Numbered from the stretch's first letter, positions 1 to 10,691 are shown. The stretch: DNA of 64,000 nucleotides from Gordonia sp. PP30 (GCF_023100845.1 NZ_CP095864.1:1488001-1552000); one strand, 5' to 3'. A program made the numbers and translations. The notes: a model not told the origin generated them from the sequence alone.

Positions 1-610
1 CCGACGTGGTCGCGTTCCGGGCGATGGCGGTCTTGATGCCGCCGGGGTGCACGCAGGTGACGGCGACCTCGGGGTGGCTCAGCAGCATCTCCTGGCGGAG
101 CGATTCGGTGAAGCCGCGGACCGCGAACTTGGCCGAGTTGTAGGCGCTCTGACCGGGCTCGGAGAGGATGCCGAACAGGGAGGAGACGTTGACGACGGCG
201 CCGTCGCCGGAGGCGATGATGTGCGGCAGGAACGCCTTGGTGCCGTTCACCACGCCCCAGTAGTCGATGTCCATCACGCGCTCGATGTCCTTGAACTCCA
301 TCACCTCGACATCGCCGTGATGGGCGATCCCGGCGTTGTTGAAGATGGCGTTCACGGTGCCGAAGTGCTCGGCGACGGTGTCGGCGTAGCTCAGGACGGC
401 TTCGCGCTCGGCGACGTTGAGCAACTGCGAGTGGACCTGCGTGCCGGCCGCCGCCTCGGTGATCAACGATTCGGTGGTGGCCAGGCCGTCCGGGTCGATG
501 TCGGAGATCGCCAGCTTCGCACCGCGCCGGGCGAGATCGATCGCTAGCGCCCGGCCGATCCCGGAACCGGCCCCGGTGACGACGACGACCTTGTCGCGAA
601 AGTTCTTCAT
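1..610 (-). CDS. Short-chain dehydrogenase/reductase (C-terminus outside window)
   Basis: This is an NAD(P)-dependent oxidoreductase of the classical SDR family. Reading from the ATG at 608-610, the protein opens with MKNFRDKVVVVTGAGSGIG, the TGxxxGIG cofactor loop. It continues with an NNAG motif, a catalytic Ser in the NVSS stretch and the YxxxK pair in YNSAK, followed by the HPGGIKT region after the active site. About 203 residues are visible and the 3' end lies beyond base 1, so the gene is incomplete here only because of the window edge. It starts 26 bases after the stop of the upstream flavin monooxygenase and probably shares its transcript, so the two may oxidise the same lipophilic substrate (inference). 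The substrate cannot be read from sequence. Confidence 0.9.
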   Translation of the reverse strand, partial: MKNFRDKVVVVTGAGSGIGRALAIDLARRGAKLAISDIDPDGLATTESLITEAAAGTQVHSQLLNVAEREAVLSYADTVAEHFGTVNAIFNNAGIAHHGDVEVMEFKDIERVMDIDYWGVVNGTKAFLPHIIASGDGAVVNVSSLFGILSEPGQSAYNSAKFAVRGFTESLRQEMLLSHPEVAVTCVHPGGIKTAIARNATTS

Positions 611-636
611 GCGGGAGTGCTCTCTTTCTGGGGCTG

Positions 637-2157
637 TCAGACGTGCGCCGGGGTGGCGGTGGGGGCGGATACGGTGGTCGAGACGTCGTAGGCCGCGATG
701 TCGAAACGGCGCGTCGCATTGCGGAAGACGAAGGTGAAGCCGGGCCACAGGGTGGTGATGTTGCCGTGCTCATCCTTGTACCAGGACGAGCAGCCGCCGT
801 TCTCCCACACGCTGTGGCGCAGGGTCTGCTGGAGACGGGCGTTGTAGCGTTCCTGCGCTGCCGCGGAGACGTCGACGCGGGTCAGGCCGCGTTCACGCAC
901 CTGACGCAGGTAGTCGACCAGGTAGTTGAGCTGCGACTCGATCATGTACACCATCGAGGTGTGGCCGAGGCCGGTGCCCGGGCCGACCAGGAGCATCAGA
1001 TTCGGGAAACCGTGGACGAAGCTGCCCTTGTAACCCGCCATCCCGCTCTCGGCCCACACCTGCGCCAGGCTCCGGCCGTCCGCGCCGTGGATGGCGTCGA
1101 ACATCGGCGAATCGGTGACGTGGAAGCCGGTCGCGACGACGATGACGTCCACGGGGTGCGACTCGCCGTCGCGGGTGACGATGCCGTCGGCGGTGATCTT
1201 CTCGATACCCGAGGTCACCAGGTCGACGTTGTCGCGGTCGAGGGTCGGGTACCACTCGTTGGACTTGAGGATGCGCTTGCAGCCGACGGCGAAGGTCGGG
1301 GTGACGCGGGCGCGCAGCTCCGGGTCGCGGATGCCGCGGAAGATGTTCGCCTTGCAGAGGGCCTCGACCGGCTTGAGCGCCTTGGGGGCGTAGGTCATGC
1401 CGGCCGCGACGGACTCGTTGGCGGTGTAGATGGTGCCGCGGATCAGGTTCTGCAGGCCCGGCACGTGCTTGAACGCCCAGTTCTCGACGGGCAGGTACGG
1501 GCGCTCTGTGCGCGGGACGATCCACGGGGCGGTGCGCTGGTAGACGTCGAGGTGACCGGCGATCTCGCCGAGACGGGGGACGATCTGAATGGCCGAGGCA
1601 CCGGTGCCGATGACGGCGATCCGCTTGCCCGCGTAGTCGGCGTCGGCGTCCCAGCGGGCGGAGTGGACGATGGTGCCGGCGAAATCGTCGAAGCCCTCGA
1701 TGTCGGGCAGATTCGGCTCGCACAGCGGGCCGATCGCGCCGATCAGCTGGCGCGCGGTGACGGTGCTCGCCTCGCCGTCGCGCTCGATCGCGATGGTCCA
1801 GCGCGCGGTGTCCTCGTCCCAGTCGGCGCGGGTCACCTCGGTGCCGAACCAGGTCCGCTCGGAGATGCCGTACCGGTCGGCGACGCCGTTGAGGTAGCGA
1901 TGGATCTCCGGCTGGTGCGAGTACGAGCGCGACCAGTCGGGGTTCTGGGCGAACGAGTAGGAGTACAGGTGCGAGGGCACGTCGCACGCGGCGCCGGGGT
2001 AGACGTTGTCGCGCCAGGTTCCGCCGAAGTCCGCGCCGCGATCGAGCACCAGGTAGTCGTCGAAGCCGTTCTGTCCCAGCTTGATGGCCGCGCCGAGCCC
2101 GGAGAAGCCCGCTCCGACGATGACGATCTCTACATCGCGTGTTGTCATGGTGCTCAC
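637..2157 (-). CDS. Flavin-containing (Baeyer-Villiger-type) monooxygenase
   Basis: A 506-residue FAD/NADPH monooxygenase. The N-terminal FAD site is the GAGFSGLG loop near residue 15. A second dinucleotide site, VIGTGASAIQI, lies mid-protein for NADPH. Just before it is FAGTIVHSARW, which fits the Baeyer-Villiger fingerprint FxGxxxHxxxW, so ketone-to-ester or sulfur oxidation is likely. The start is taken at GTG 2155-2157; an ATG at 2146-2148 is a good alternative that removes three residues. It is divergent from a TetR-type regulator across about 70 bases containing a repeated palindrome, so induction by a ligand of that regulator is probable. The SDR downstream is 26 bases away. The family assignment is firm, the substrate unknown. 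Confidence 0.92.
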   Translation of the reverse strand: MSTMTTRDVEIVIVGAGFSGLGAAIKLGQNGFDDYLVLDRGADFGGTWRDNVYPGAACDVPSHLYSYSFAQNPDWSRSYSHQPEIHRYLNGVADRYGISERTWFGTEVTRADWDEDTARWTIAIERDGEASTVTARQLIGAIGPLCEPNLPDIEGFDDFAGTIVHSARWDADADYAGKRIAVIGTGASAIQIVPRLGEIAGHLDVYQRTAPWIVPRTERPYLPVENWAFKHVPGLQNLIRGTIYTANESVAAGMTYAPKALKPVEALCKANIFRGIRDPELRARVTPTFAVGCKRILKSNEWYPTLDRDNVDLVTSGIEKITADGIVTRDGESHPVDVIVVATGFHVTDSPMFDAIHGADGRSLAQVWAESGMAGYKGSFVHGFPNLMLLVGPGTGLGHTSMVYMIESQLNYLVDYLRQVRERGLTRVDVSAAAQERYNARLQQTLRHSVWENGGCSSWYKDEHGNITTLWPGFTFVFRNATRRFDIAAYDVSTTVSAPTATPAHV

Positions 2158-2170
2158 GATAGAGCCTTAC

Positions 2171-2210
2171 TGAATCGGAGTCAACGACTTGTTGAATCGA
2201 AGTCAACAAG
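2171..2210. promoter_or_regulatory. Tandem operator of the divergent TetR-type regulator
   Basis: A perfect inverted repeat lies at 2188-2210: arms CTTGTTGA and TCAACAAG around a 7-base centre. The core TGAATCGAAGTCAAC at 2193-2207 is repeated with one mismatch at 2171-2185, exactly 22 bases upstream, i.e. two helical turns. Placement between two divergent start codons (2157 and 2229) fits two TetR dimers bound on the same DNA face. Binding by the adjacent regulator is inferred from position. Confidence 0.72.
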
Positions 2211-2228
2211 TGCCCTACAGTGAGATGT

Positions 2229-2864
2229 ATGACGGTGACCGGGAAGGACGCCGGCGCTGCCGGGACGGTGCGCCGCAGGCGGATGAGCCCGGAGGAGCGG
2301 CGTCGCCAGCTGCTCGATCTGGGCCAGGAGATCGCCCTGGAGCGGTCGCTGGAACAGGTGACGATCGACGAGGTCGCCGAGCGGGCCGGGGTGTCGCGGG
2401 CGCTGATCTTCCACTATTTCGAGTCCAAACAGGACTTCCACGTGGCGCTGGTGCAGGAGCAGGCCGAGGTGATGCTCACCCGCACGCTGCCGCCGTCCGA
2501 GGTCGATGACCCGCTCGCCGCGCTGGTCGTGTCGATGTCGTCGTACCTGGACTACGTCGAGGAGTTCAAGGAGCATTTCGTCGGCCTGCTCCGCGGCGCG
2601 ATGAGCTCGGACCCGGCGATGCGGCGGGTGGTCGACGGCACGCGCGCGGCAATGGCGCGGCGGGTGCTGGACCACGCGCCGCGGCTGGGGATCGAGCCGT
2701 CGCCGGCCGTCGCGACCGCGGTCCGCGGCTGGACCGCCTTCGTCGAGGACGTCGTGATCCGCTGGATCACCGATCCGGAGCCGGAACTGAACCGCGACCA
2801 GGTCCTCGGGATGCTGGTCGGCTCGCTGCCCGCCCTCGCCGCGAGCGCGTCGTTGATCGAGTGA
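2229..2864 (+). CDS. TetR/AcrR family transcriptional regulator
   Basis: A 211-residue one-component repressor. An N-terminal helix-turn-helix of TetR type is seen around residues 20-65: a basic lead (RRRRMSPEERRRQLLD), then VTIDEVAERAGVSRALIFHYF followed by ESKQDF. The C-terminal two thirds are helical and variable, as in the ligand-binding/dimer domain of the family. The ATG at 2229 is preferred; a GTG at 2220 would add three residues. It is transcribed away from the flavin monooxygenase, and the tandem palindrome between them makes it the likely repressor of the monooxygenase-SDR operon and of itself. The gene ends 11 bases before a strong bidirectional hairpin. Confidence 0.93.
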   Translation: MTVTGKDAGAAGTVRRRRMSPEERRRQLLDLGQEIALERSLEQVTIDEVAERAGVSRALIFHYFESKQDFHVALVQEQAEVMLTRTLPPSEVDDPLAALVVSMSSYLDYVEEFKEHFVGLLRGAMSSDPAMRRVVDGTRAAMARRVLDHAPRLGIEPSPAVATAVRGWTAFVEDVVIRWITDPEPELNRDQVLGMLVGSLPALAASASLIE

Positions 2865-2875
2865 ACCCCGACCGG

Positions 2876-2917
2876 CGACGACGGGGCCGCACCAGTGCAG
2901 GTGCGGCCCCGTCGTCG
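2876..2917. terminator. Bidirectional hairpin terminator between TetR gene and kgd
   Basis: A 17-bp perfect stem (arms 2876-2892 and 2901-2917) with an 8-base loop sits between the convergent 3' ends of the TetR gene (2864) and kgd (2935). There is no T-tract on either side, as is usual in actinobacteria. Confidence 0.82.
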
Positions 2918-2934
2918 TCAGGCGGTACGGCCCG

Positions 2935-5900
2935 TCAGGAGAAGGCGCCGTCGATGATCTCGGCCTGCTCCACGACGTGGACCTTGGACGAGCCGGACGA
3001 CGGTGCGGCCATCGGGCGGCGCGAGATGCGCCGCAGACCCGACAGCAGCTCGGGGAGCTGCTCGGGCAGCCACAGCCCGAGGAACGGCCACGGACCCTGG
3101 TTGGCCGGCTCCTCCTGAACCCAGACGAAGTCCGTCGCGTTCGGGTACTGCTCCAGGATGCGGCCCAGACGGCGGTGCGGCACCGGGTGCAGCTGCTCGA
3201 TCCGGACGATCGCGATGTCGCCGCGGCCGTCCTTCTTGGCCCGGGCGACCAGCTCCCAGTACAGCTTGCCCGAGGTCAGCAGCACGCGGGTGACGGCCGA
3301 GCGGTCGAGCTTGTCGCCGTCGCCGCGGAAGTTGCCGGCGAAGCGCGGATCGTCGCGCACCGACAGGAACTTGCCCTCGCTGAACTCCTCGATCGGCGAG
3401 ACGGCCGCCTTGTTGCGCAGCATCGACTTCGGCGTGAAGACCACCAGCGGGCGGCTGATGCCGTCGTGCATGTGGCGGCGCAGCAGGTGGAAGTAGCTGG
3501 CCGGGGTGGACGGCAGGGCGACGGTCATCGAGCCCTCGGCGCACAGCTGCAAGAAGCGCTCGATCCGGCCGGACGTGTGGTCCGGGCCCTGGCCCTCGTG
3601 GCCGTGCGGCAGCAGCAGGACCACGTCGCTGCGCTGGCCCCACTTGGCCTCGCCGGAGCTGATGAACTCGTCGATGATCGACTGGGCGCCGTTGACGAAG
3701 TCGCCGAACTGCGCCTCCCACAGCACCAGCGCGTCCGGGTTGCCGATCGCGTAGCCGTACTCGAAGCCGAGCACCGCGAACTCGCTCAGCGGCGAGTCGT
3801 ACACCATGAACCGGCCCGGGCCCTGCGGCGCCAGGGTGTTCAGCGGGGTGTACTCGCTGCCGTTCTCTCGGTCGATGAGGACCGAATGCCGCTGGGTGAA
3901 GGTGCCGCGGCGCGAGTCCTGACCGGACAGGCGCACCGTGATGCCCTCCTGCACCAGGGTGCCGAAGGCCAGCAACTCGGCGAACGCCCAGTCGACGTCG
4001 CCATTGCGCGACATGTCGTGCCTGCGCTCCAGGACCGGCTTGACACGCGGATGCGGGGTGAAGCCCTCCGGCACGTTCAGGAAGGCGTCACCGATCTGCT
4101 CCAGCGCGGCCGTCGGGACCCCGGTGTTCAGGTTCACCTGCAGCTGCTGGTCCTCGGTGATCGGCTCGCTGGGCTCCGGCTGGAAGCGGTCGAGCTCCTT
4201 GACCTCCACGAAGACCCGCTCGAGCTGGCCCTGGTAGTCGCGCAGGGCGTCCTCGGCCTCCTTGGTGGAGATGTCACCACGGCCGATGAGCGCTTCGGTG
4301 TAGCTCTTGCGGACGCTGCGCAGATTGTCGATCACGTCGTACATGGCCGGCTGCGTCATCGACGGGTCGTCGCCCTCGTTGTGGCCGCGGCGGCGGTAGC
4401 AGACCATGTCGATCACCACGTCGCGGTGGAACTGCTCGCGGTAGTCGACGGCCAGCTGCGCGGCCCAGACGCAGGCCTCGGGGTCGTCGCCGTTGACGTG
4501 GAAGATCGGCGCGCCGATCATCTTGGCGACATCGGTGCAGTACTGCGACGACCGCGAGTACTCGGGCGCGGTGGTGAAGCCGACCTGGTTGTTGACCACG
4601 ATGTGCACGGTGCCGCCGGTGCGGTAGCCGTTGAGCATGGAGAGGTTCAGAGTCTCCGGAACCACGCCCTGGCCGGCGAACGCGGCGTCGCCGTGCAGCA
4701 TCAGCGGGAGGATGTCGAACTGGTGCTCCTCGTCGAGCAGGTCCTGCTTGGCGCGGACGATGCCCTCCAGGACCGGGTCGACGGCTTCCAGGTGGCTGGG
4801 GTTGGCGGTCAGCGACACGTTGATCTCGTTGTCGCCGAACATCTGGTAGTAGGTGCCCTCGGCGCCGAGGTGGTACTTGACGTCGCCGGAACCGTGCGCC
4901 TGGGCGCTGCCCAGGTTGCCCTCGAACTCGGTGAAGATCTTGGAGTACGGCTTGCCGACGATGTTGGCCAGCACGTTGAGGCGGCCGCGGTGCGGCATGC
5001 CGATGATGACTTCCTGCAGGCTGTGCTCGGCGCTGCGGTCGATCACCGCGTCCATCATCGGGATCACCGACTCGGCGCCCTCCAGCGAGAAGCGCTTCTG
5101 GCCGACGTACTTGGTCTGCAGGAAGGTCTCGAAGGCTTCGGCGGCGTTGAGCTTGCTCAGGATGTACTTCTGCTCGGCCACCGGCGGCTTGACGTGCTTC
5201 ACCTCGACGCGCTCCTGGAGCCAGCGCTGCTGCCCCGGGTCGAGGATGTGCGTGTACTCGACGCCGATGTGGCGGCAGTAGGCATCGCGCAGGATGGAGA
5301 GGACGTCGCGCAGCTTCATCTCGTTCTGGCCGTGGAAGCCGCCGACCTTGAAGGTGCGGTCCAGGTCCCAGAGGGTGAGGCCGTAGGTGAGCACGTCGAG
5401 ATCCGGGTGGGCGGCGCGGGCGTCGCTCTCCATCATCAGCGGATCGGTGTCGGCCATCAGGTGGCCGCGACTGCGGTAGGCGGCGATCAGCTCGAGCACG
5501 CGGGTGTTCTTGTCGACCGCGCCGGCCGGGATGTCCCGGCGCCAGCGGATCGGCTCGTACGGGATGTGCAGCGCGGTGAAGATCTCGTCCCAGAAGGCGT
5601 CGTCGAGGATCAGCTCGTGGATCCGGCGCAGGAAGTCGCCGGACTCGGCGCCCTGGATGATGCGGTGGTCATAGGTGGAGGTCAGCGTCATCACCTTGCC
5701 GACGCCGGCGTCGGCGAGCTGCTGATCGCTCGACCCCTGGAACTCGGCGGGGTACTCCATCGCACCGGCGCCGATGATGGCGCCCTGACCCGGCATCAGG
5801 CGGGGGACCGAGTGGACGGTGCCGATGGTGCCCGGGTTGGTGAGCGAGATGGTGACGCCGGCGAAGTCCTCGGCGGTCAGCTTGCCGTCGCGCGCGCGGC

Positions 5901-6705
5901 GGACGATGTCCTCGTAGGCGGCCCAGAACTCGCCGAAGCCCATCGTCTCGCAGCCCTTGATGGCGGCGACGACGAGCGTGCGCTGGCCGTTCTTGCCCGG
6001 CAGGTCGATCGCCAGGCCGAGGTTCGAGTGCGCCGGGGTCACCACGTTCGGCTTGCCGTCGATCTCGGCGAAGTGCCGGTTCAGGTTGGGGAACGACTTG
6101 AGCGCCTGGATGATCGCGTAGCCGAGGATGTGAGTGAAGCTCACCTTGCCGCCGCGGGTACGGGCGAGATGGTTGTTGATGACGACGCGGTTGTCGAACA
6201 TCAGCTTCACCGGGATGGCCCGGACGCTGGTGGCGGTGGGCACCTCGAGCGAGGCGTTCATGTTCTTGACGATGGCGGCGCCGGGACCGCGGATCACCTT
6301 GTTCTCGTCGGCGGCGGGCTCGCTGGCGGGCTTGGCGACGGCGGCCGAGCGGCTGACGCCGGAGGCGGCCTTGGTGGCGGCGGCCTCGCGCGCCGGGGCC
6401 GCCTTGCGCGGGGCGGTGGTGCGGGTGGGCTCGGCGTCGAGGGTGATCGCGGGCTTGGCCGAGACCGGTCCGGTCGCGGCGGCCGGGGGATCGGCGGGGG
6501 CCACCTGGGCCGGGGCGGCGGGCGCGGCCGGTGCCACCGGGGCGGCGGGTGTGGGGGCGGGGGCGACCTGGTCGGGCTTGTACGACTTGAGCAGGTCGTG
6601 CCAACTGGGATCGACCGATCCGGGATCCTTCTGGAATCGCTGGTACATCTCCTCGACCAGCCATTCGTTTTGTCCGTAGTCGGTCTGGGATGTCGAACTG
6701 CTCAC
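2935..6705 (-). CDS. kgd: Multifunctional 2-oxoglutarate decarboxylase/dehydrogenase E1
   Basis: A 1256-residue thiamine-diphosphate enzyme of the TCA cycle, of the actinobacterial KGD type, in which an E2-like acyltransferase domain is fused ahead of E1. The N-terminal segment [20 protein letters not shown] matches the E1o leader. A Pro/Ala-rich linker (about residues 50-130) precedes the catalytic acyltransferase domain, which ends near [15 protein letters not shown] with the active-site DHR. There is no lipoyl domain. The E1 part carries [25 protein letters not shown] and [10 protein letters not shown], the ThDP/Mg site. The length is close to the mycobacterial protein (about 1230). The GTG at 6703-6705 is chosen because the protein start there aligns with the family; an in-frame start at 6780 would add 25 unrelated residues. 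FHA-type regulators of the GarA kind bind KGD in relatives (family knowledge). Confidence 0.96.
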   Translation of the reverse strand: MSSSTSQTDYGQNEWLVEEMYQRFQKDPGSVDPSWHDLLKSYKPDQVAPAPTPAAPVAPAAPAAPAQVAPADPPAAATGPVSAKPAITLDAEPTRTTAPRKAAPAREAAATKAASGVSRSAAVAKPASEPAADENKVIRGPGAAIVKNMNASLEVPTATSVRAIPVKLMFDNRVVINNHLARTRGGKVSFTHILGYAIIQALKSFPNLNRHFAEIDGKPNVVTPAHSNLGLAIDLPGKNGQRTLVVAAIKGCETMGFGEFWAAYEDIVRRARDGKLTAEDFAGVTISLTNPGTIGTVHSVPRLMPGQGAIIGAGAMEYPAEFQGSSDQQLADAGVGKVMTLTSTYDHRIIQGAESGDFLRRIHELILDDAFWDEIFTALHIPYEPIRWRRDIPAGAVDKNTRVLELIAAYRSRGHLMADTDPLMMESDARAAHPDLDVLTYGLTLWDLDRTFKVGGFHGQNEMKLRDVLSILRDAYCRHIGVEYTHILDPGQQRWLQERVEVKHVKPPVAEQKYILSKLNAAEAFETFLQTKYVGQKRFSLEGAESVIPMMDAVIDRSAEHSLQEVIIGMPHRGRLNVLANIVGKPYSKIFTEFEGNLGSAQAHGSGDVKYHLGAEGTYYQMFGDNEINVSLTANPSHLEAVDPVLEGIVRAKQDLLDEEHQFDILPLMLHGDAAFAGQGVVPETLNLSMLNGYRTGGTVHIVVNNQVGFTTAPEYSRSSQYCTDVAKMIGAPIFHVNGDDPEACVWAAQLAVDYREQFHRDVVIDMVCYRRRGHNEGDDPSMTQPAMYDVIDNLRSVRKSYTEALIGRGDISTKEAEDALRDYQGQLERVFVEVKELDRFQPEPSEPITEDQQLQVNLNTGVPTAALEQIGDAFLNVPEGFTPHPRVKPVLERRHDMSRNGDVDWAFAELLAFGTLVQEGITVRLSGQDSRRGTFTQRHSVLIDRENGSEYTPLNTLAPQGPGRFMVYDSPLSEFAVLGFEYGYAIGNPDALVLWEAQFGDFVNGAQSIIDEFISSGEAKWGQRSDVVLLLPHGHEGQGPDHTSGRIERFLQLCAEGSMTVALPSTPASYFHLLRRHMHDGISRPLVVFTPKSMLRNKAAVSPIEEFSEGKFLSVRDDPRFAGNFRGDGDKLDRSAVTRVLLTSGKLYWELVARAKKDGRGDIAIVRIEQLHPVPHRRLGRILEQYPNATDFVWVQEEPANQGPWPFLGLWLPEQLPELLSGLRRISRRPMAAPSSGSSKVHVVEQAEIIDGAFS

Positions 6706-6872
6706 AGCGTCGTCTCGCCTCTTAGATATATCGATGTGGTCTTCGATCGCCGGCCGGCCGCGTCGGATTGCGTGCAGCACCGGCCAACAGTCGATCGTAC
6801 GCCCAGAAAAGTCCGCACGCCCGGCTTCCGGGCGCCCTGACCGGCCGACTCACGAGTAAGTGGCGGGAATCA

Positions 6873-9800
6873 CTACCGGCGTCCGGCTGTGGCGCCCGCA
6901 TCGTCGGGCGCGACGCCCGCCGCCCACATCCGCGCATAGGTGCCACCGGCCGCCAGCAGGGCGTCGTGCGGACCGCGTTCGACGATCCGGCCGGCCTCGA
7001 CGACGGCGATGGTGTCGGCCCGGGCCGCGGTCGCCAGGCGGTGCGCGACGATCACGCTGGTCCGCTTCCGGCGCAGCGCGGTGCCTGCGGCGAGCACCTG
7101 CGCCTCGGTGGCCTGATCGAGGGTTGCGGTGGCCTCGTCGAGCAGGATCAGCTCGGGCTCGACGAGCTCGGCACGCGCCAGCGCGATCAGCTGCCGCTGC
7201 CCCGAGGACAGACCGCGGCCGCGCTCGGAGACGGCGAAGTTCATGCCGCCGGGCAGACCGGCGATCATCGCCGCGGCACCCACCCGGCGGGCGGCCTCGG
7301 CGATCTCCTCGCGACCGGCGCCGGGGCGCCCGTAGGCGATGTTGTCGGCGACGGTCCCGGCGAACAGATGCGGTTCCTGGGGGACCACGCCGAGCCGGGC
7401 GCGGTAGTCGTGCAGATCGAGGGTCCGCAGATCGTCGCCGTTGTACTCCACCGCGCCGCGGGTCGGATCGTAGAAGCGGGCGAGCAGTTTGACGATGGTC
7501 GACTTGCCGGCGCCGGTGGGCCCCACCAGGGCCAGTGACGCGCCCGGCGGGAGATGCAGGTCCACGTCGTGCAGCGCGTCGGCAGGCGCGCCCGAGTAGC
7601 GGAAACTGACCCCGTCGAGCCGGACGTCGGCCATCCCGGAACGGTGGTCCCCGTGCCGGTCGAGCGGAGCCGGGATCGCCGCCTCCTCGGCCACGACGGC
7701 GGCCTCGACGAGGGAACTCGGGGTGGTCAGCAGGTCCCCGATGCGGCGCAGACCGACACTGGCCTGCTGATAGCCGTCGAACACGGTGGTCAGCTGCTGT
7801 ACCGGCCCGAACAGCATCGACAGGTACAGCACGAAGGCCACCAGCGTGCCCGCGGAGAGCCGGCCGTGTGCCAGCTGATGGGCGCCGAAGCCGATCGCGA
7901 CGGCGGCCGCGACGTCCGCGCAGAAGGTGATGAACGGGAAGTACGACGCGATCGCGCGCTGGCTGCTCATCCGCGCGGCCACCCAGGCGTCGCTGAGCCG
8001 GCCGAACCGGGCCTGCGCGATGGCGGTGTGGCGGTAGGCGCGGGTGGTGGCGAGCCCGGCGATGTTCTCCTGGAAGTCGGCGTTGACCGCGGACACCAGC
8101 TCGCGGGCCCGGCGGTACGCGCCCGCGGCGACGCGGCGGAACCAGAGCGTCGCCAGCGCGAGGATCGGGAACACCGGCAGCACGGTGAGGCCCAGCTCCC
8201 AGTCGGTCACCATCAGCATCGCGAACACGCCGACGACGGTGAAGATCGCGACCACCGCGGAGGCCAGGCCGGTCTGGATGAAGGTGGAGAGCGCGTCGAC
8301 GTCGGTCGTCATGCGCGTCATGATGCGGCCGGACAGTTCGCGCTCGTAGTAGTCGAGGCCCAGTCGTTGCAGGTGGGCGTAGCTGCGCACGCGCAGCGCG
8401 TAGAGGACGCGTTCGCCGGTCCGTGCCGAGACGAGCGTGTTGACCGCCTCCACCACCCAGCCGGCCGCGACCAGGGCCAGGCCCACCCCGGTGGCCGCCC
8501 ACAGCAGATCGGCCCGGTCGTGCGTGCCGGCATCCAGAACCACCCGGGCCAGCGACGGGTACGCGAGGCCGATCAGGGTGTCGAGCGCCAGGGCGACCAG
8601 CATCACGACCAGCAGGCCGCGCACCGGGCGCAGGATCTGGCGCAGCGAGAACACCGGGTTCTCGGCGGCGGCCGCCGCGACGTCGACCCGCGGATCCTCG
8701 TCGGCCGGCGGCAGCGCGGCGACGGCCGCGGTGATCTCCGGGGTGGCCGGCATGCTGCCCAGGGCACTGGACAGCTGTCCGCCGCCGCGGGCCCCGCCGC
8801 CACCGCCGCCTCCGCCACCGGGACCGGGGCGGGTGGGGGACGCGGCCGCGGCGCGGGCCGGTTCGGCGGCGCGCGGTGCGTCGGCGCGCCACAGGTCGTC
8901 GACGGTCAGCGCGGCCTGCCGGGCCACCCGCTGCGCGGCGGCGCGCTCGGCCTCGGCGCCGTCGGGCGGGGACATCAGTTCGGCGAACCTCGGGCAGCGC
9001 GCGTCGAGCTCCTCGACCGTGCCGATGTCGAGGATGCGGCCCTCGTCGAGCACCGCCACCCGGTCGGCGACCGCCAGAGTGGAGCGGCGGTGGGCCAGCA
9101 GCAGCATGGTGGTGCGCCGGGCGCGCAGCCGGGTGAGGATCGCCGCCTCGGTGACCGCGTCGACCGCCGACGTGGCGTCGTCGAGGACCAGGACGCGCGG
9201 CTGCGCGTAGAAGGCGCGGGCCAGGGCGATGCGCTGCCGCTGCCCGCCGGACAGGGTGAGGCCGCGTTCGCCGACGGTGGTGGCGAAGCCGTCGGGCAGG
9301 TCGTCGACGAAGTCGGTGGCGGCGGCCTCGTCAGTGGCCGCGCGCAGCGCCGGATCGCCGGGGTCGGGCGGCGGCAGCGGGCCGAGCGCGACATTGGCGG
9401 CGATGGTGTCCGAGTAGAGGAAGGGCTCGTCGAAGGCGACCGCGAGCGCGCCGTGCAGCGCGTCCGGGTCGAGCGCGTCGACGTCGTACCGGTGCCCGTC
9501 CGCATCGGTGAGACTGACCCGGCCGGCGTCGGCCCGCGACGCGCCCTCCAGGAGCGCGGCGAGCGTCGATTTGCCCGAGCCGGGGCCGCCGACGACGGCG
9601 ACGGCCTCGCCGGGTGCCACGCGCAGGTCGACCCCGGCCAGCACCGGGCGCGTCCCGCGGGTGAGCGCCACCCCGTCGAGACGCAGTCCGAGCGGGCCGT
9701 CTGGGAGCTGCCCGGTGTTGGTCAGTGCGGGGTCGAGCGGGTGGTCGATCACGTCGAACACGCGGGACGCCGAAGAGGCCGCGAGCTGGCTGGCGACCAC

Positions 9801-10691
9801 CAGGTTGGTGAGGATGCGGGCCAGCGCCGTCATGCTCGCGAGGTAGGTGGTGAAGGCGAGGAAGGTGCCCGCGGTGAGCGAGCCGCGCAGGGTGAGCCAG
9901 CCGCCGACCGCGATCACCAGCACCATGCCCAGCTCGGGGACGGCCGCCATGGTCGGCGTGAAGCGGGAGGAGAGGCGGGCGGCCCGCATCCGCAGGCGGA
10001 ACAGGGTGCCGCCGAGTTCGGCGAGTTCGGCGGTGGCGCGCCGCTCCTGGCCGAAGCCCTTCACCACCCGCACGCCGGTGACCGTCTCCTCGACGTGCCC
10101 GGCCAGCTCGGCGGCGGCCTGCTGCGCCGACCAGGTGGCCGCGAACAGGCGCCGCCGCCCGCGATAGGCGACGACGGCGACCAGCGGCACCGTGACCAGC
10201 GTGACGACGGTCAGCAGCGGGGAGAGCCAGGCCATGATGCCGATCGCCAGGACCACCTGCACGGCGCCGCCGAGGGACAGCGGCGCCATCGCGAGAAGCC
10301 CCTGCACGACCTGGAGGTCGGAGATCGACCGCGACACCACCTGCCCGGTGCGCAGCGTCTCCTGGGCGGGTCCGTCGAGCCGCAACAGGGTCGCGAGCAT
10401 CGCGCGGCGCAGCCCGTCCTGCACGACGATGGACAGCCGCCCGGCCAGCAGCCGCCGGCCGAACTGGCAGCCGTAGCGGATCAGCGCGGCCACCAGCAGC
10501 GCCGCCACCAGCACCGACAGGGCGACCCCGCCGCGGACCTCGCCGGTGGCGTGATCGATGGCGGACCGGGCGATCAGCGGCGTCACCAGGTCGACGGCCA
10601 CCGCGCCGAGCGTCACCGCGACGGTCAGCAGCGTGAGACGCCGATGCTCCCAGCAACGAGCGGCGAGTGCCGCCAGCCAGCCGGGCGTCAC
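6873..10691 (-). CDS. Fused double ABC exporter (TMD-NBD-TMD-NBD)
   Basis: A 1272-residue protein containing two complete ABC-exporter halves in one chain, so it needs no partner to form a transporter. Half 1: six-helix membrane domain, then Walker A GGPGSGKST, signature LSGGQRQRIALARA and Walker B VLVLDDATSAVD. A roughly 130-residue linker follows, rich in Ala and Arg with a run of glycines (about 8795-8825). Half 2: membrane domain, Walker A GPTGAGKST, signature LSSGQRQLIALARA and Walker B LILLDEATATLD. Both ATPase sites look intact. Layout and size resemble the mycobacterial multidrug exporter Rv0194 (recalled). GTG start at 10689-10691, overlapping the previous stop by four bases (GTGA). 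It lies between kgd and the Rv1249c-like gene, which I recall as adjacent in M. tuberculosis, so it may be an insertion. Drug or lipid efflux is inferred. Confidence 0.93.
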   Translation of the reverse strand: MTPGWLAALAARCWEHRRLTLLTVAVTLGAVAVDLVTPLIARSAIDHATGEVRGGVALSVLVAALLVAALIRYGCQFGRRLLAGRLSIVVQDGLRRAMLATLLRLDGPAQETLRTGQVVSRSISDLQVVQGLLAMAPLSLGGAVQVVLAIGIMAWLSPLLTVVTLVTVPLVAVVAYRGRRRLFAATWSAQQAAAELAGHVEETVTGVRVVKGFGQERRATAELAELGGTLFRLRMRAARLSSRFTPTMAAVPELGMVLVIAVGGWLTLRGSLTAGTFLAFTTYLASMTALARILTNLVVASQLAASSASRVFDVIDHPLDPALTNTGQLPDGPLGLRLDGVALTRGTRPVLAGVDLRVAPGEAVAVVGGPGSGKSTLAALLEGASRADAGRVSLTDADGHRYDVDALDPDALHGALAVAFDEPFLYSDTIAANVALGPLPPPDPGDPALRAATDEAAATDFVDDLPDGFATTVGERGLTLSGGQRQRIALARAFYAQPRVLVLDDATSAVDAVTEAAILTRLRARRTTMLLLAHRRSTLAVADRVAVLDEGRILDIGTVEELDARCPRFAELMSPPDGAEAERAAAQRVARQAALTVDDLWRADAPRAAEPARAAAASPTRPGPGGGGGGGGGARGGGQLSSALGSMPATPEITAAVAALPPADEDPRVDVAAAAAENPVFSLRQILRPVRGLLVVMLVALALDTLIGLAYPSLARVVLDAGTHDRADLLWAATGVGLALVAAGWVVEAVNTLVSARTGERVLYALRVRSYAHLQRLGLDYYERELSGRIMTRMTTDVDALSTFIQTGLASAVVAIFTVVGVFAMLMVTDWELGLTVLPVFPILALATLWFRRVAAGAYRRARELVSAVNADFQENIAGLATTRAYRHTAIAQARFGRLSDAWVAARMSSQRAIASYFPFITFCADVAAAVAIGFGAHQLAHGRLSAGTLVAFVLYLSMLFGPVQQLTTVFDGYQQASVGLRRIGDLLTTPSSLVEAAVVAEEAAIPAPLDRHGDHRSGMADVRLDGVSFRYSGAPADALHDVDLHLPPGASLALVGPTGAGKSTIVKLLARFYDPTRGAVEYNGDDLRTLDLHDYRARLGVVPQEPHLFAGTVADNIAYGRPGAGREEIAEAARRVGAAAMIAGLPGGMNFAVSERGRGLSSGQRQLIALARAELVEPELILLDEATATLDQATEAQVLAAGTALRRKRTSVIVAHRLATAARADTIAVVEAGRIVERGPHDALLAAGGTYARMWAAGVAPDDAGATAGRR

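Noticed and set aside
2977-6840. 1287-codon open frame on the plus strand opposite kgd
   Set aside because: It mirrors the codons of kgd; the product is Arg/His/Asp/Val/Leu-biased with no family motif. Same reasoning applies to the long frames opposite the ABC exporter (7554-11447), argS-lysA (29632-33954) and the GltB-like gene (48375-50708).
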